A stretch of DNA of 64,000 nt from Alteromonas salexigens (GCF_025628895.1 NZ_JAOTJC010000008.1:245315-309314); one strand, 5' to 3'; positions 32,684 through 41,533 are shown, numbered from the stretch's first letter. The notes: generated by a model from the letters alone, not told the origin. Program-made: numbers and translations.

Positions 32684-34492
32684 TTATGTCGGTACAATAT
32701 CGAAAGCGACAGTCAGCCTGTTTTCATCTGATTCAAAAGGCACAGTCCCGTGCCACATATACGATGGGAAGAGCACTACGTGACCGGCTTGAGGTTTAAG
32801 CACAAAGTCAGGCTCAAAGATCAACTGGCTACTGATATCAGGCTGGCCAAACTTAATCCAGCCCTGGCCATCGTGTGTCAGGGCTTCAGGTAAGCTGACG
32901 TAATAGCAGGCGCTGATCCAGCCCTCATGGTGATAATGATTACGGTGATACCCGGTTCCCGCCAGTCTTACTGACCACGACCCCGAGTAATCAAACTGGT
33001 TTGTCTTTTCACCACACAGCGGGTGCCCGGGGATCCTGGGTAGCTGCCCGATATACCGGCTGACTTGTTCGGAAATCGCTTGCTTGAGTGCCTGCACGGT
33101 AGCAATGTTTTGATCAAACAGGTTGCCAAAAGTTTGCGTACCCGTACGCAACGACTGTTCAACAGGCGGTGCGTGAAGACGTTGATGCAGCTGATTTAAA
33201 TCCGCTGCCAGCGCAGCATTGAATGCCGCGTTGTTTTTAAAGCCTGCGGGCGTAGTAATAGGGTTAGCGAACACAAATTCATGGTAGTCATGCAGCCTGG
33301 CATAGCTGGTTACATTCTTTTGAAGTTTATCTAATGCGCTTTGGTGCGCAATCCATCCCTTGTTCCAAGGCTCTTTGCGCATCAGGCCTTTAATGATTTT
33401 GCCAGCGTCATTGGGCTGGTTGTTGCACATTAAAGTAATGGCTAGTTCCTTTTGCAGTTCATTCACATCCGGATGTGATTTAACAGCACGCTTCAAACGC
33501 TGGCATGACCCGGCGATGTCTCCGCGTTCCCGTTCCAGTAGCCCAAGCATGGCCGACAAAGGAGGGTGGGAGAGAATTGTATCGGCAAGCGGGCATAGTA
33601 ACTGGTACGCCTCATCCAGCTGTTCTGCTTTAATCAGATGCAGCCCATACACAGTGAGAATAGCGCGATCGTCTGGCGCTGTAGCCAGGGCTGATTCGTA
33701 TACGGCTTTCCAGTTGCTGTCACACAACATCCAACGTGTCTGCGCAAGTCCCTGTACTGCCTTGCTATTAAGCGGGTTTACTGTAAGTAAGTGCTTATAC
33801 TGGTGTTCCGCCGTGTGATAGTCACCGGCCTCAAAGGCCACGTCGGCCAATAACTGGCTCACTCTGAGATCGGAAGGATCGGCAGCATGTAGCTTTGTCA
33901 GTAGCGCCTGCGCACTGGCAAAGTCAGAACACGTTTTATAGGCAGTGGCCAGAGTAACGTTAACGGTATAATTGGCAGGCTGCTCTTGTTGCAGAGCAAG
34001 TAACTGGGATACTGCCTTTTTATGCTCTCGACACTGAAGCCAGCACTGCGCCTGAGCAACCAGCGCCGCAACAGGTTGTTGGGTTAGATTTGCCGCGCGA
34101 CCGTAATACTCGGCAGCCTGACTGGCCTCACCATCCGCGTTGAGGAGCCGGGCGAAGTTAAAATTCGTATCGTAGTGTTTGGGATTGACACGCAGTGCGC
34201 GGGTATAGCACTGCCTGGCTTTGGATGTGTCACCCTTGTCTGCGTATGCACCAGCCTGACCACACAGCACATCCGGGTTATTCGGGGCAGATTTCAAAAG
34301 TTGCTGGTAAACACGCAGTGCTTGCTGAGTTTGACCGGTTTTGCGATAACACTGCGCCAATAACAGTCGCACCTGCGGGGCGTGCTGTGCCGTCGCCAGT
34401 TGCTTACACAGCGATAAAGCGGCGTCATATTGTTTATGCTGATAAAGAGACACGGCCTGCGACCATGCCTGTTGTAATTGCGCTGTTGTCAT
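32684..34492 (-). CDS. TPR-repeat 2OG-Fe(II) oxygenase
   Basis: A 602-residue fusion. About residues 1-390 are tetratricopeptide repeats (for example ALRVYQQLLKSAPNNPDVLCGQAGAYADKGDTSKA). The C-terminal ~200 residues form a putative 2-oxoglutarate/Fe(II) oxygenase of the 2OG-FeII_Oxy_5 type: SWSVRLAGTGYHRNHYHHEGWISACYYVSLPE, GWIKFGQPD, and LFPSYMWHGTVPFESDENRLTVAFDIVP, giving the histidines and the 2OG-binding Arg. Substrate unknown; relatives hydroxylate proteins or peptides. Adjacent genes are two methyltransferases (12 and 27 nt apart), so these three form one operon. Confidence 0.85.
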   Translation of the reverse strand: MTTAQLQQAWSQAVSLYQHKQYDAALSLCKQLATAQHAPQVRLLLAQCYRKTGQTQQALRVYQQLLKSAPNNPDVLCGQAGAYADKGDTSKARQCYTRALRVNPKHYDTNFNFARLLNADGEASQAAEYYGRAANLTQQPVAALVAQAQCWLQCREHKKAVSQLLALQQEQPANYTVNVTLATAYKTCSDFASAQALLTKLHAADPSDLRVSQLLADVAFEAGDYHTAEHQYKHLLTVNPLNSKAVQGLAQTRWMLCDSNWKAVYESALATAPDDRAILTVYGLHLIKAEQLDEAYQLLCPLADTILSHPPLSAMLGLLERERGDIAGSCQRLKRAVKSHPDVNELQKELAITLMCNNQPNDAGKIIKGLMRKEPWNKGWIAHQSALDKLQKNVTSYARLHDYHEFVFANPITTPAGFKNNAAFNAALAADLNQLHQRLHAPPVEQSLRTGTQTFGNLFDQNIATVQALKQAISEQVSRYIGQLPRIPGHPLCGEKTNQFDYSGSWSVRLAGTGYHRNHYHHEGWISACYYVSLPEALTHDGQGWIKFGQPDISSQLIFEPDFVLKPQAGHVVLFPSYMWHGTVPFESDENRLTVAFDIVPT

Positions 34493-34504
34493 TCCCTGCT
34501 ACCT

Positions 34505-35470
34505 TTACTGCCTGGTAAATTCCAGTGCACTGGCTAAAAGCGATCCGTCATCGTCTTTGATAGCGCGTTGGCTCACCAACTGCAAGCCATTATTACCCGC
34601 CAGAGAAATGAGCGTAGCCAGCCCGTCATCATCTACCGCTGCTTCCTGACACATTGCCAGCCGCAACCGGTGTGCTTCTACTGCTTCAGCCACCGCGCCG
34701 ATGTGCTCAAGGGCATGATCAATTGTCAGCGAGCCATGATGAGATAAAACATGCCGGGTCACGTTTATCAGGTCACGGACCAGAGGAGCCGCTTCTGACT
34801 GATGTGCATAGGCACTGAGCTTATTTTTTGCTGTCACCAGCTCATCATTGCAATTACGGAGCGTTTGACTGGGCGCTTCTCCTTGCCTTTCTTTATAAAA
34901 CTGAACGGTGAAAGCACGCAATGCATCCAGATACCGAATATCTTCAAACAGCTTTCGAATGAACTGAAGGCCCTGCCGGGCTGCAAGTGTGGTCTTGCCA
35001 TTTTCCCTATGCACTACAAAAGCGGCATTACCACCTACCCGCAGCACCCTGCCTATTTCTTTAAGGCTGTGCAGGAGGTGTGTGTACTCGACGCCAAACT
35101 GGCAGATAATGGAGTGAAAGCAATGCCTCGCATAAGGCAGGTTTTCCAGGGTGCCATTTGAGGCAAAGTGCACCTGCTGTAGTAGCGGCGAGTTCTTGAT
35201 GACCTCTGCATTAACCGGCACCTGATCGAAACCATGTACTTCAAAAGAGCAGTGGTTATCGCGGCTAAACTTTGTCGCTAAGGCTGCTATAGCACCATTG
35301 CCGGTGCAGACATCCAGCAAAGTACAATCGGATGAAAGGCGGGCGAAATAAGCCTGCCAGTATTCTTCATATGGGCGGCCGTAAGCGTGATGTCCCTGGC
35401 TCTGAATACAACCGGAGGCGTTCCCCTGCTGCCAGAACTGTGCCCAGGCTTGTTGTTTGGATATTGTCAT
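34505..35470 (-). CDS. SAM-dependent methyltransferase
   Basis: A 321-residue class I methyltransferase. Motif I is CTLLDVCTGNGAIAALATKFS, the acidic ribose-binding strand FEVHGFDQV, and the substrate-side strand ICQFGVEYTHLLHSLKEIGRVLRVGGNAAFVVH, as in UbiE-like enzymes. The C-terminal ~150 residues are helical and not recognised. First gene of the minus-strand operon with the TPR oxygenase and the second methyltransferase. No recognisable pathway partner identifies the substrate. Confidence 0.8.
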   Translation of the reverse strand: MTISKQQAWAQFWQQGNASGCIQSQGHHAYGRPYEEYWQAYFARLSSDCTLLDVCTGNGAIAALATKFSRDNHCSFEVHGFDQVPVNAEVIKNSPLLQQVHFASNGTLENLPYARHCFHSIICQFGVEYTHLLHSLKEIGRVLRVGGNAAFVVHRENGKTTLAARQGLQFIRKLFEDIRYLDALRAFTVQFYKERQGEAPSQTLRNCNDELVTAKNKLSAYAHQSEAAPLVRDLINVTRHVLSHHGSLTIDHALEHIGAVAEAVEAHRLRLAMCQEAAVDDDGLATLISLAGNNGLQLVSQRAIKDDDGSLLASALEFTRQ

Positions 35471-35988
35471 ACTAAGACCACATTACTTCGGCGGTATCCC
35501 GCGTGGTGATTGTTATTGTGGCTAAAAGATTCGGAAAATCTTATTAACTTACCTGCATACTACTGATTTTTACTTCAATTGGTAGACCGATTTTTAGACT
35601 AATTAAAGAGATACTTAATTGAGTTTGAAATTCAGTTTATCTGTTTGTCGGTGAAGTGCAGATTTATTGCGGTCATTAGGACTGGTTGGAGGTGTGCTTT
35701 TTGTGCCGCATTGCGAAAGGTGTATTAGCCTAAAGTATAAGGTATGTGCCACTGGACTCTCTCCTCGTTCACGGCGTTATACAACGAATAGCACCGATTC
35801 TCTGCTCAGATTTTCGGCGCGGGCGTGCGTGGCGGGGGCAAAACTGATACCTGTCGAAAGCGTGCTGGTCAGACCGCAACTCAACGTCATGACAGACTTT
35901 TTTACCGAAACTACAGGCAAAATTGAGCACCAGGGTCTAATCTAGGATAAAGGGAAAAGGCGCGTAAAACGCTGAAATTCGTCGGCCA

Positions 35989-36101
35989 TGGCAGTGATGC
36001 AGGCGGGTAACGTGTTGCGTAATGGCAACATCGTTGATGGATTTTCCCGTGATGACGCGCCATTCAGCGATTGTGAAATTAATTTACAGTTTAAAAAGTA
36101 A
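35989..36101 (+). pseudogene. Possible remnant or very short ORF
   Basis: From ATG 35989 the frame reads 37 residues, including NVLRNGNIVDGFSRDDAPFS and a lysine-rich end, then TAA. The composition is protein-like but no ribosome binding site precedes the ATG, and a TGA closes the frame 15 nt upstream. It could be the 3' remnant of a decayed gene; I do not recognise it. Confidence 0.2.
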
Positions 36102-36112
36102 TGGTAGGTAGC

Positions 36113-36136
36113 TGTTTACATAATTGTTTACATTAT
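36113..36136. repeat. Tandem 12-nt direct repeat
   Basis: TGTTTACATAAT is followed at once by TGTTTACATTAT (11 of 12 identical), about 210 nt before the DUF3450 gene. A one-turn spacing of about 12 nt suits two adjacent binding sites on one face of DNA. Confidence 0.5.
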
Positions 36137-36223
36137 GTTCAAAAGTGTGGGCGGAACCGGTGGTAAAAGGTTCGGTTGCTTGACTATGCGGGTGTATCCG
36201 TGTGAGTATTAGGAGTTCGTAGT

Positions 36224-36243
36224 ATTACCTTTTTACCGGTAAT
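36224..36243. promoter_or_regulatory. Inverted repeat upstream of the TonB2 operon
   Basis: ATTACC-TTTTTACC-GGTAAT, a 6-bp inverted repeat with a second overlapping half (TACCGGTA). It may be an operator; no known regulator consensus recognised. Confidence 0.4.
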
Positions 36244-36345
36244 CACTACCTTCCTGAAACAAAATTGTAAAAGTTTATACGCCCCTTGCCAGAAAGATGC
36301 TTTCAATAGTGGCGAGGATTCAAATAAGAAATTTGGTTGGGAACT

Positions 36346-37116
36346 ATGTCCAAAATGAGCAAGAGAACTCTTATTGCTTCTACTGTGATGGGTGCATTCG
36401 CACTAACAAGTAGCGCAGTCTCTGCAGATACGCTTGATAAGCTTCAGACAGAACAAGCTAAGATCCACGCAGCTGCAGCGAAATCTCAAGAAAAAATCAA
36501 CACCTTGTTCGAGCAGTCTCAAGAGCTGTTGGTTGAGTATCGTCAAACAGTCGATGAAACTGAAAACCTGAAAGTTTACAACGATTACATTGCTAGTCTG
36601 GTTGCGGATCAACAGCGCAGCATCGACTCTTTGCAACGTCAGATAGACAGCATTGAAGAGACTAAGCAAGGTATCGTTCCTTTGATGTTCCGTATGATCG
36701 ACAGCTTGGAAAAGTTCATCAAGCTTGATCGTCCAATTCACTTAGAAGAGCGTTTAGAGCGCGTTGAACGTCTGCGCGACGTAATGGCAAACTCTAACGT
36801 GACTGTTTCTGAGCAATTCCGTCAGGTTATCGAAGCATACCTGGTAGAAGTAGAGTACGGCACGAAGATCAATTCTTATCAGGGCACTATTGATAGCGAC
36901 GGCACCGAAGTGACTGTTGACTTCTTTAACCTTGGCCGTACCGCACTGCTGGCTCTTTCATTAGACCAAAGTGCAGCTTGGGTATGGAATAACGAAACCC
37001 GCGCATGGGAACAACTGGGTGATGAGTACCTGGCTTCAGTTGTAGACGCAGTGAAAATGGCAAATAACGTCATACCTGCAGACCTAATCAAACTACCAAT
37101 CAGTGCAGCGGAGTAA
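36346..37116 (+). CDS. DUF3450 periplasmic protein of the TonB2 system
   Basis: A 256-residue exported protein: a signal peptide (MSKMSKRTLIASTVMGAFALTSSAVSA), then a long coiled coil (LDKLQTEQAKIHAAAAKSQEKINTLFEQSQELL... and QQRSIDSLQRQIDSIEETKQG), and a C-terminal beta-rich part with FFNLGRTALLALSLDQSAAWVWN. DUF3450 proteins lead the ttpC-exbB-exbD-tonB operon in Shewanella and Vibrio relatives; their exact role is not settled. The start could also be the ATG at 36355. It is followed by ttpC at 6 nt. Confidence 0.87.
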   Translation: MSKMSKRTLIASTVMGAFALTSSAVSADTLDKLQTEQAKIHAAAAKSQEKINTLFEQSQELLVEYRQTVDETENLKVYNDYIASLVADQQRSIDSLQRQIDSIEETKQGIVPLMFRMIDSLEKFIKLDRPIHLEERLERVERLRDVMANSNVTVSEQFRQVIEAYLVEVEYGTKINSYQGTIDSDGTEVTVDFFNLGRTALLALSLDQSAAWVWNNETRAWEQLGDEYLASVVDAVKMANNVIPADLIKLPISAAE

Positions 37117-37122
37117 GTGTTA

Positions 37123-38481
37123 ATGAAAACTGTATTCAAATCTCTTGTAGCCGCTGCAACGATGGCGGTTATCGCAACCGGCGCCCAGGCTCAGGAAGCA
37201 AAGAGTCTGCAGGAGCTGCTAGACCAGGTTCAGAAGAACCGTGTTTCTGAAGCGCGCATTAACGAACAGCGTGAAGCTGAATTCCGTTCTGCCCGTGCTG
37301 ACAAACAGGCGCTGTTGCGTAAAGCACAATCAGAACTGCAAGCTGAGCAGGATCGTGGCGATCGTCTGCAACAGCAATTTTCTGATAACGAAGTAACTCT
37401 TAACGAGAAAGCTGCAGAGCTGGACCAGGCAACAGGTACACTGGGCGAAATGTTCGGTGTGGTTCGTCAGGCGGCATCTGAGGCGTATGGTCGTGTTTCG
37501 ACTTCAATTGTAAGTGCTCAGTTCCCGGGCCGTGCGGAATTCCTGGCAGAAATGTCTGAGGAATCTAAAGGTCTGCCTAACATCCAGGAACTGGAAGACC
37601 TGTGGTTTGCACTGCAAAAAGAAATGACTGAAGGCGGCGACGTTGAGCGTTTCACTACCCAGGTTGTTAACCTGGACGGTGGTACGTCTGAACAGGAAAT
37701 CGTTCGTGTTGGTACATTCAACCTGGTTGGCCGGGACGGTTACCTGACTTACGACGTTGAAAACGAAGTTGTTCAGCCACTGGGCCGTCAACCTGACAGC
37801 CACCTGGTAAACTCTGCAGAAGAGCTGCTGGAAGCTGAATCAGGCCTGACACCTTTCTACGCTGACCCTTCTCAGGGTGCAATTCTTGGTCTGCTGAAAC
37901 AAAAAGCGACTATGGAAGAGCGTTATCATGCAGGTGGTGCAGTTGGTTACACCATCACTGTAATGCTGGTTATCGGTCTGCTTATCGGTATCTACAAACT
38001 GATTACACTGACTATCGCTGGCAGCAAAATCCGTTCACAGCTGAAAAACCCGGGTAACCCTTCAGAAGGCAACCCTCTGGGCCGCATCCTGAAAGTTTAT
38101 CAGGAAAACAAACATGCGGATGCTGAGAACCTGGAACTGAAACTGGACGAAGCTATCCTGCGTGAACTGCCTTCAATTGAAAGTGGTATCAACGTTATTA
38201 AGATCTTCGCAGCTATCGCACCGCTGCTGGGTCTGCTGGGTACCGTACTGGGTATGATTGCAACGTTCCAGACTATTACGCTGTTCGGTACAGGTGACCC
38301 TCGTATGATGGCGGGTAGTATCTCTATGGCACTGGTAACAACCGCACAAGGTATTATTGCCGCACTGCCGCTGATTCTGACTCACAGCATCGTAGCGTCG
38401 CGCAGCAAATCTATTGTGCACATTCTGGATGAGCAAACTGCGGGTATCGTAGCGGCTCATACAGAGGCGGAGAAAGCGTAA
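37123..38481 (+). CDS. ttpC: TtpC, MotA/TolQ/ExbB-type protein of the TonB2 system
   Basis: Inner-membrane protein needed for TonB2-dependent transport in vibrios. The 452 residues have a signal peptide (MKTVFKSLVAAATMAVIATGAQA), a periplasmic coiled coil of about 90 residues (EARINEQREAEFRSARADKQALLRKAQ...), and a C-terminal ExbB-like channel domain with three helices, including FAAIAPLLGLLGTVLGMIATFQTI and MAGSISMALVTTAQGIIAALPLIL. The periplasmic extension distinguishes it from plain ExbB. Codon use is strongly biased. It is 1 nt from exbB. Confidence 0.94.
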   Translation: MKTVFKSLVAAATMAVIATGAQAQEAKSLQELLDQVQKNRVSEARINEQREAEFRSARADKQALLRKAQSELQAEQDRGDRLQQQFSDNEVTLNEKAAELDQATGTLGEMFGVVRQAASEAYGRVSTSIVSAQFPGRAEFLAEMSEESKGLPNIQELEDLWFALQKEMTEGGDVERFTTQVVNLDGGTSEQEIVRVGTFNLVGRDGYLTYDVENEVVQPLGRQPDSHLVNSAEELLEAESGLTPFYADPSQGAILGLLKQKATMEERYHAGGAVGYTITVMLVIGLLIGIYKLITLTIAGSKIRSQLKNPGNPSEGNPLGRILKVYQENKHADAENLELKLDEAILRELPSIESGINVIKIFAAIAPLLGLLGTVLGMIATFQTITLFGTGDPRMMAGSISMALVTTAQGIIAALPLILTHSIVASRSKSIVHILDEQTAGIVAAHTEAEKA

Positions 38482-38482
38482 T

Positions 38483-39007
38483 ATGGTATACCTGATTGGA
38501 TTAATGGAATCGGTCAGGGACTTTATCGCTACCGGCGGTGACGTGTTGTACTTCGTTGCTGCCGCGCTCTTTCTCATGTGGGCATTAATGATTGAGCGTT
38601 ACTGGTATTTAACTTCGGTTTTCCCAAAGGTGAAAAAAGACATCATCCAAAAATGGGATAGCCGGAGTGATACCACTTCATGGTATGCGCATAGAATCCG
38701 TGACGCGTGGATTTCTCAAGCGTCAGACGATCTGAACGCTAGAATGCTGATCATTCGCACGTTAATTGCAATGTGTCCGCTAATTGGCCTGCTGGGAACA
38801 GTAACCGGTATGATTAGCGTGTTCGAGACAATGGCAACGCAAGGCACCAGTAACGCCCGTTTGATGGCATCTGGTATCTCTATGGCAACTATCCCGACAA
38901 TGGCGGGAATGGTCGCTGCGCTGTCTGGACTGTTCATCAGTTCACGTCTTGAAGCGAAAGTGAAGATGGCAAGAGAAGGCCTGGTTGACAGCCTGCCACA
39001 TCATTAG
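38483..39007 (+). CDS. exbB: ExbB-type proton channel subunit
   Basis: A 174-residue MotA/TolQ/ExbB protein with three membrane helices, including LIAMCPLIGLLGTVTGMISVFETM and ISMATIPTMAGMVAALSGLFI. It forms the proton channel with ExbD and drives TonB. Its ATG is 2 nt after the ttpC stop and exbD follows at 11 nt. It lacks the long periplasmic part of TtpC. Confidence 0.95.
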   Translation: MVYLIGLMESVRDFIATGGDVLYFVAAALFLMWALMIERYWYLTSVFPKVKKDIIQKWDSRSDTTSWYAHRIRDAWISQASDDLNARMLIIRTLIAMCPLIGLLGTVTGMISVFETMATQGTSNARLMASGISMATIPTMAGMVAALSGLFISSRLEAKVKMAREGLVDSLPHH

Positions 39008-39018
39008 AGAGAGAGATT

Positions 39019-39417
39019 ATGGCTCGAAAAGTCAGAACCGAGGAAGAAGACGCGCAAATTGACATGACGCCCATGTTGGACATCGTGTTTATCATGCTCA
39101 TCTTCTTTATCGTTACCACCGTTTTCGTAAAAGAAGCGGGTATCGAAGTAAATAAGCCCGATGCGAGCCAGGCGGTACTTCATAAAAATGCCAATATCTT
39201 CATTGCAGTAACAGAAGATGGCAGCGTTTGGTTAGACAAACGCGAAGTATCACCGGACAGCGTTAGAGCGAATATAGAGCGTTTGTTGACGGAACAGCCT
39301 ACTGACTATGTCATTATTCAGGCTGACGTTAAGGCCAAGCATGGTCTGGTGGTGGAAATCATGGACCAGGTTAAAGCTGCAGGCGTTAATCGCGTTTCGG
39401 TAGCAGCAAGGGGATAA
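39019..39417 (+). CDS. exbD: ExbD-type subunit
   Basis: A 132-residue single-pass protein: a cytoplasmic N-terminus (EEEDAQIDMTPMLDIVFIMLIFFIVTT) with the functional aspartate in the membrane segment start (MLDIVF), then a periplasmic domain ending in MDQVKAAGVNRVSVAA. An AGAGAGAGA site precedes the ATG. tonB starts 1 nt later. Confidence 0.95.
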   Translation: MARKVRTEEEDAQIDMTPMLDIVFIMLIFFIVTTVFVKEAGIEVNKPDASQAVLHKNANIFIAVTEDGSVWLDKREVSPDSVRANIERLLTEQPTDYVIIQADVKAKHGLVVEIMDQVKAAGVNRVSVAARG

Positions 39418-39418
39418 A

Positions 39419-40030
39419 ATGGCACGATTTATCGTATCTATATTATTAGGTGCTGGTGTTGCATTTGCCTTGTTTGTCTTAATGGCGAAGTTGATTGAGA
39501 ACTCGTCAAGACCGGCAGATGAAGTACCGGAAGCGCCCGTAATTGACATTGTAATGCAGGCACCTGAAGACGATACGCAAACGCGTACTCGTGTTCCGCC
39601 TCCACCGCCTCCGCCGCCTAAGCAGCCGCCTAAAGTGCAGCCTGTTGAGCCGGAAGCGTCAGAGCCGGATGCCAGTGGCTTCAGCATGAACGTACCGTCT
39701 ATCGACACCGGTGGTGTTGGGGTTAACATTGGTGCCGTTGGTGCCATGCAACGAGATGGTGAAGCAACACCTATCGTTCGTATCGACCCTAAATATCCAC
39801 CAGAAGCTGCACGTGATGGCAAAGAAGGTTGGGTAAGACTGTCTTTCACCATTAACGAGGTAGGTGGCGTTGAAGATATCGAAGTTATCGATTCTGAACC
39901 ACGCCGTATTTTCGACCGCGAAGCACGTCGTGCCTTGCGTAAATGGAAATACAAGCCAAAAATCGTTGAAGGTAAAGCGGTTAAGCAAACCGACATGTTC
40001 GTTCAGCTAGACTTTAAACTGGAGCAATGA
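39419..40030 (+). CDS. tonB: TonB energy transducer
   Basis: A 203-residue TonB: one N-terminal membrane helix (FIVSILLGAGVAFALFVLMAKLI), a short Pro-rich periplasmic linker (RVPPPPPPPPKQPPKVQP), and a C-terminal TonB domain (IDPKYPPEAARDGKEGWVRLSFTINEVGGVEDIEVIDSEP...ALRKWKYKP). The short linker, compared with enterobacterial TonB, is typical of TonB2. Its stop overlaps the start region of the TPR gene. Confidence 0.96.
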   Translation: MARFIVSILLGAGVAFALFVLMAKLIENSSRPADEVPEAPVIDIVMQAPEDDTQTRTRVPPPPPPPPKQPPKVQPVEPEASEPDASGFSMNVPSIDTGGVGVNIGAVGAMQRDGEATPIVRIDPKYPPEAARDGKEGWVRLSFTINEVGGVEDIEVIDSEPRRIFDREARRALRKWKYKPKIVEGKAVKQTDMFVQLDFKLEQ

Positions 40031-40032
40031 TC

Positions 40033-41301
40033 ATGATGAAAAAATCATTCAAAATGTCAGCTGTTGCTTTGGTTATGGGTTTCGGCGCTGCTATTGCTGC
40101 TCCTGCAGCAATGGCTCAGTCGACAGCAGCGGTAGTTTGTCCTGGCTATGAAAAGGGCAAGACTACGCTGGTGGGCGAACGTACAGGTAAGAAAGTGCAG
40201 CGCGCCTTTGAAGCCTATAATGAAGACAAAGTAGACGAAGCGCTTGAGATTTTGTTCGACATTGATACGTCGGACGAGTTTGACAGTGCTTATGTCGGTC
40301 GCTTTATCGGTAATTTGCTGGCCGCCCGGGAAGGTGAAGGTGCTCGTGCACTTAACTACCTGACCAGTGCCGTAGAGACCAAAGTGCTAAACGACACAGA
40401 ACATGCCCAGACGCTGAAGTTAGTAGGCGACCTGAGCATGCAGGAAGAGAAGTATAACGATGCCATTAAGTGGTATAAGAAATGGATGGACTTTACCTGT
40501 AAAGAAAACCCAGACGTTTATACCCGTATGGCGCAGGCTTACTATGAGTCTAAACAACTCGACAAAATAGTAGAGCCGGCGGATAAAGCCATTGCGTTAT
40601 ACGAAGAACCCAACAAGAATCCTTATGTGCTTAAGCTTACATCGTTCTATGAACGTAAGATGTACCCGGAAACGGTAGCGGTAGCAGAGCAACTTGTTGA
40701 GAACTTCCCTGAAACCGGTCGTTGGTGGACACAGCTTGGCTTCTTCTACCTGTTGGTTGAAGACTTCAAGAAAGGTTTGGCTACATTTGACCTGGCCTAT
40801 GAGCAAGGTTTTCTGAAAAAAGAAAACGAAATTAAAACCCTGGCTCAGCTTTACGCAACCAACGGCATTCCTTTCAAGTCTGCCCAGTTGATGGAAAAGT
40901 ACATTGAGACGGGTTTGATCGCCGACGATGCCGAGATTCTGGCAAGTGTGGCGAACTCATATCACCAGGCCAAAAACTACGATACTGCGGCTGAGTATTA
41001 CGGCAAAGCGGCACAGAAGAGCTCCGATCCTGAGCACTTCCAGAAACAAGGTACCTTGTTGCTGGTTGCTGAGGATTACAACGGTGCGATTCGTGCTCTG
41101 AACAAGGCGTTAGAGCGTGGCGCGGAAGAGCCTGCGAAGATTCACTTCTCGTTAATGGAAGCGAACTTCTATAAAGGCGATTTCAAAGCTGCTTACCGTC
41201 ATGTACAGGAAGCCAAAAAAGACCGTGCAATGCGTCGTAACGCGTCTGCATGGGAACCTTATATCAAGGAAAAAGCGAAAAACCGCGGCATTGATATTTA
41301 A
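40033..41301 (+). CDS. TPR-repeat periplasmic protein of the TonB2 operon
   Basis: A 422-residue exported protein: signal peptide (MMKKSFKMSAVALVMGFGAAIAAPAAMA) then TPR-like helices throughout (for example ALNYLTSAVETKVLNDTEHAQTLKLVGDLSMQEEKYNDAIKWYKKW). It closes the DUF3450-ttpC-exbB-exbD-tonB operon, as in Shewanella. GGAGC at 40021-40025 favours ATG 40033, though 40027 and 40036 are alternatives. Probably a scaffold; its partner is unknown. Confidence 0.87.
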   Translation: MMKKSFKMSAVALVMGFGAAIAAPAAMAQSTAAVVCPGYEKGKTTLVGERTGKKVQRAFEAYNEDKVDEALEILFDIDTSDEFDSAYVGRFIGNLLAAREGEGARALNYLTSAVETKVLNDTEHAQTLKLVGDLSMQEEKYNDAIKWYKKWMDFTCKENPDVYTRMAQAYYESKQLDKIVEPADKAIALYEEPNKNPYVLKLTSFYERKMYPETVAVAEQLVENFPETGRWWTQLGFFYLLVEDFKKGLATFDLAYEQGFLKKENEIKTLAQLYATNGIPFKSAQLMEKYIETGLIADDAEILASVANSYHQAKNYDTAAEYYGKAAQKSSDPEHFQKQGTLLLVAEDYNGAIRALNKALERGAEEPAKIHFSLMEANFYKGDFKAAYRHVQEAKKDRAMRRNASAWEPYIKEKAKNRGIDI

Positions 41302-41319
41302 GCCCGGTCGCTCGTTATA

Positions 41320-41348
41320 GAAAGCCCCTTTCAGGGGCTTTTTTTTAT
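41320..41348 (+). terminator. Terminator of the TonB2 operon
   Basis: AAAGCCCC and GGGGCTTTTTTT form a stem around TTTCA with a run of eight T, 19 nt after the stop. Confidence 0.93.
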
Positions 41349-41441
41349 GGGTGTGACCCGTCACGCACAACGCCCATGCTTTGCTGTTTAATATTTGCAG
41401 TTCGTTATACGCTGAACGTAGCAGCATTTGTTGCAGTCATC

Positions 41442-41457
41442 GCGCGTCGCGACGCGC
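41442..41457. repeat. Perfect 16-bp palindrome
   Basis: GCGCGTCGCGACGCGC is fully self-complementary, between the TonB2 operon terminator and the tmcA stop, about 76 nt beyond the latter. No protein site recognised. Confidence 0.5.
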
Positions 41458-41533
41458 AGGCTCAGCGATGTCGCGTACCCTCGCTTGTACAGACATCTAT
41501 CCCCGAAAAATCTTTCAGAGATACAACGAAGAA

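Larger units (their letters stand above)
35471..36345. other. 875-nt gene-poor region upstream of the TonB2 operon
   Basis: No confident gene. Seen in it: a 41-codon open stretch ending at 36101 (see separate entry), a tandem 12-nt repeat (36113-36136), an inverted repeat ATTACC/GGTAAT (36224-36243) and a possible -35 TTGACT at 36180 without a good -10. It must hold promoters in both directions, for the methyltransferase operon and the DUF3450-ttpC-exbBD-tonB operon. Confidence 0.5.

Noticed and set aside
35667..35945. 92-codon plus-strand frame in the long intergenic region
   Set aside because: No ribosome binding site and an odd composition rich in Arg, Ser and Cys in its first half. A remnant cannot be excluded, but there is not enough support to list it.
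39250..39996. 248-codon minus-strand frame
   Set aside because: Antisense of exbD and tonB; the Gly-rich stretch is the reverse of the TonB proline repeat.
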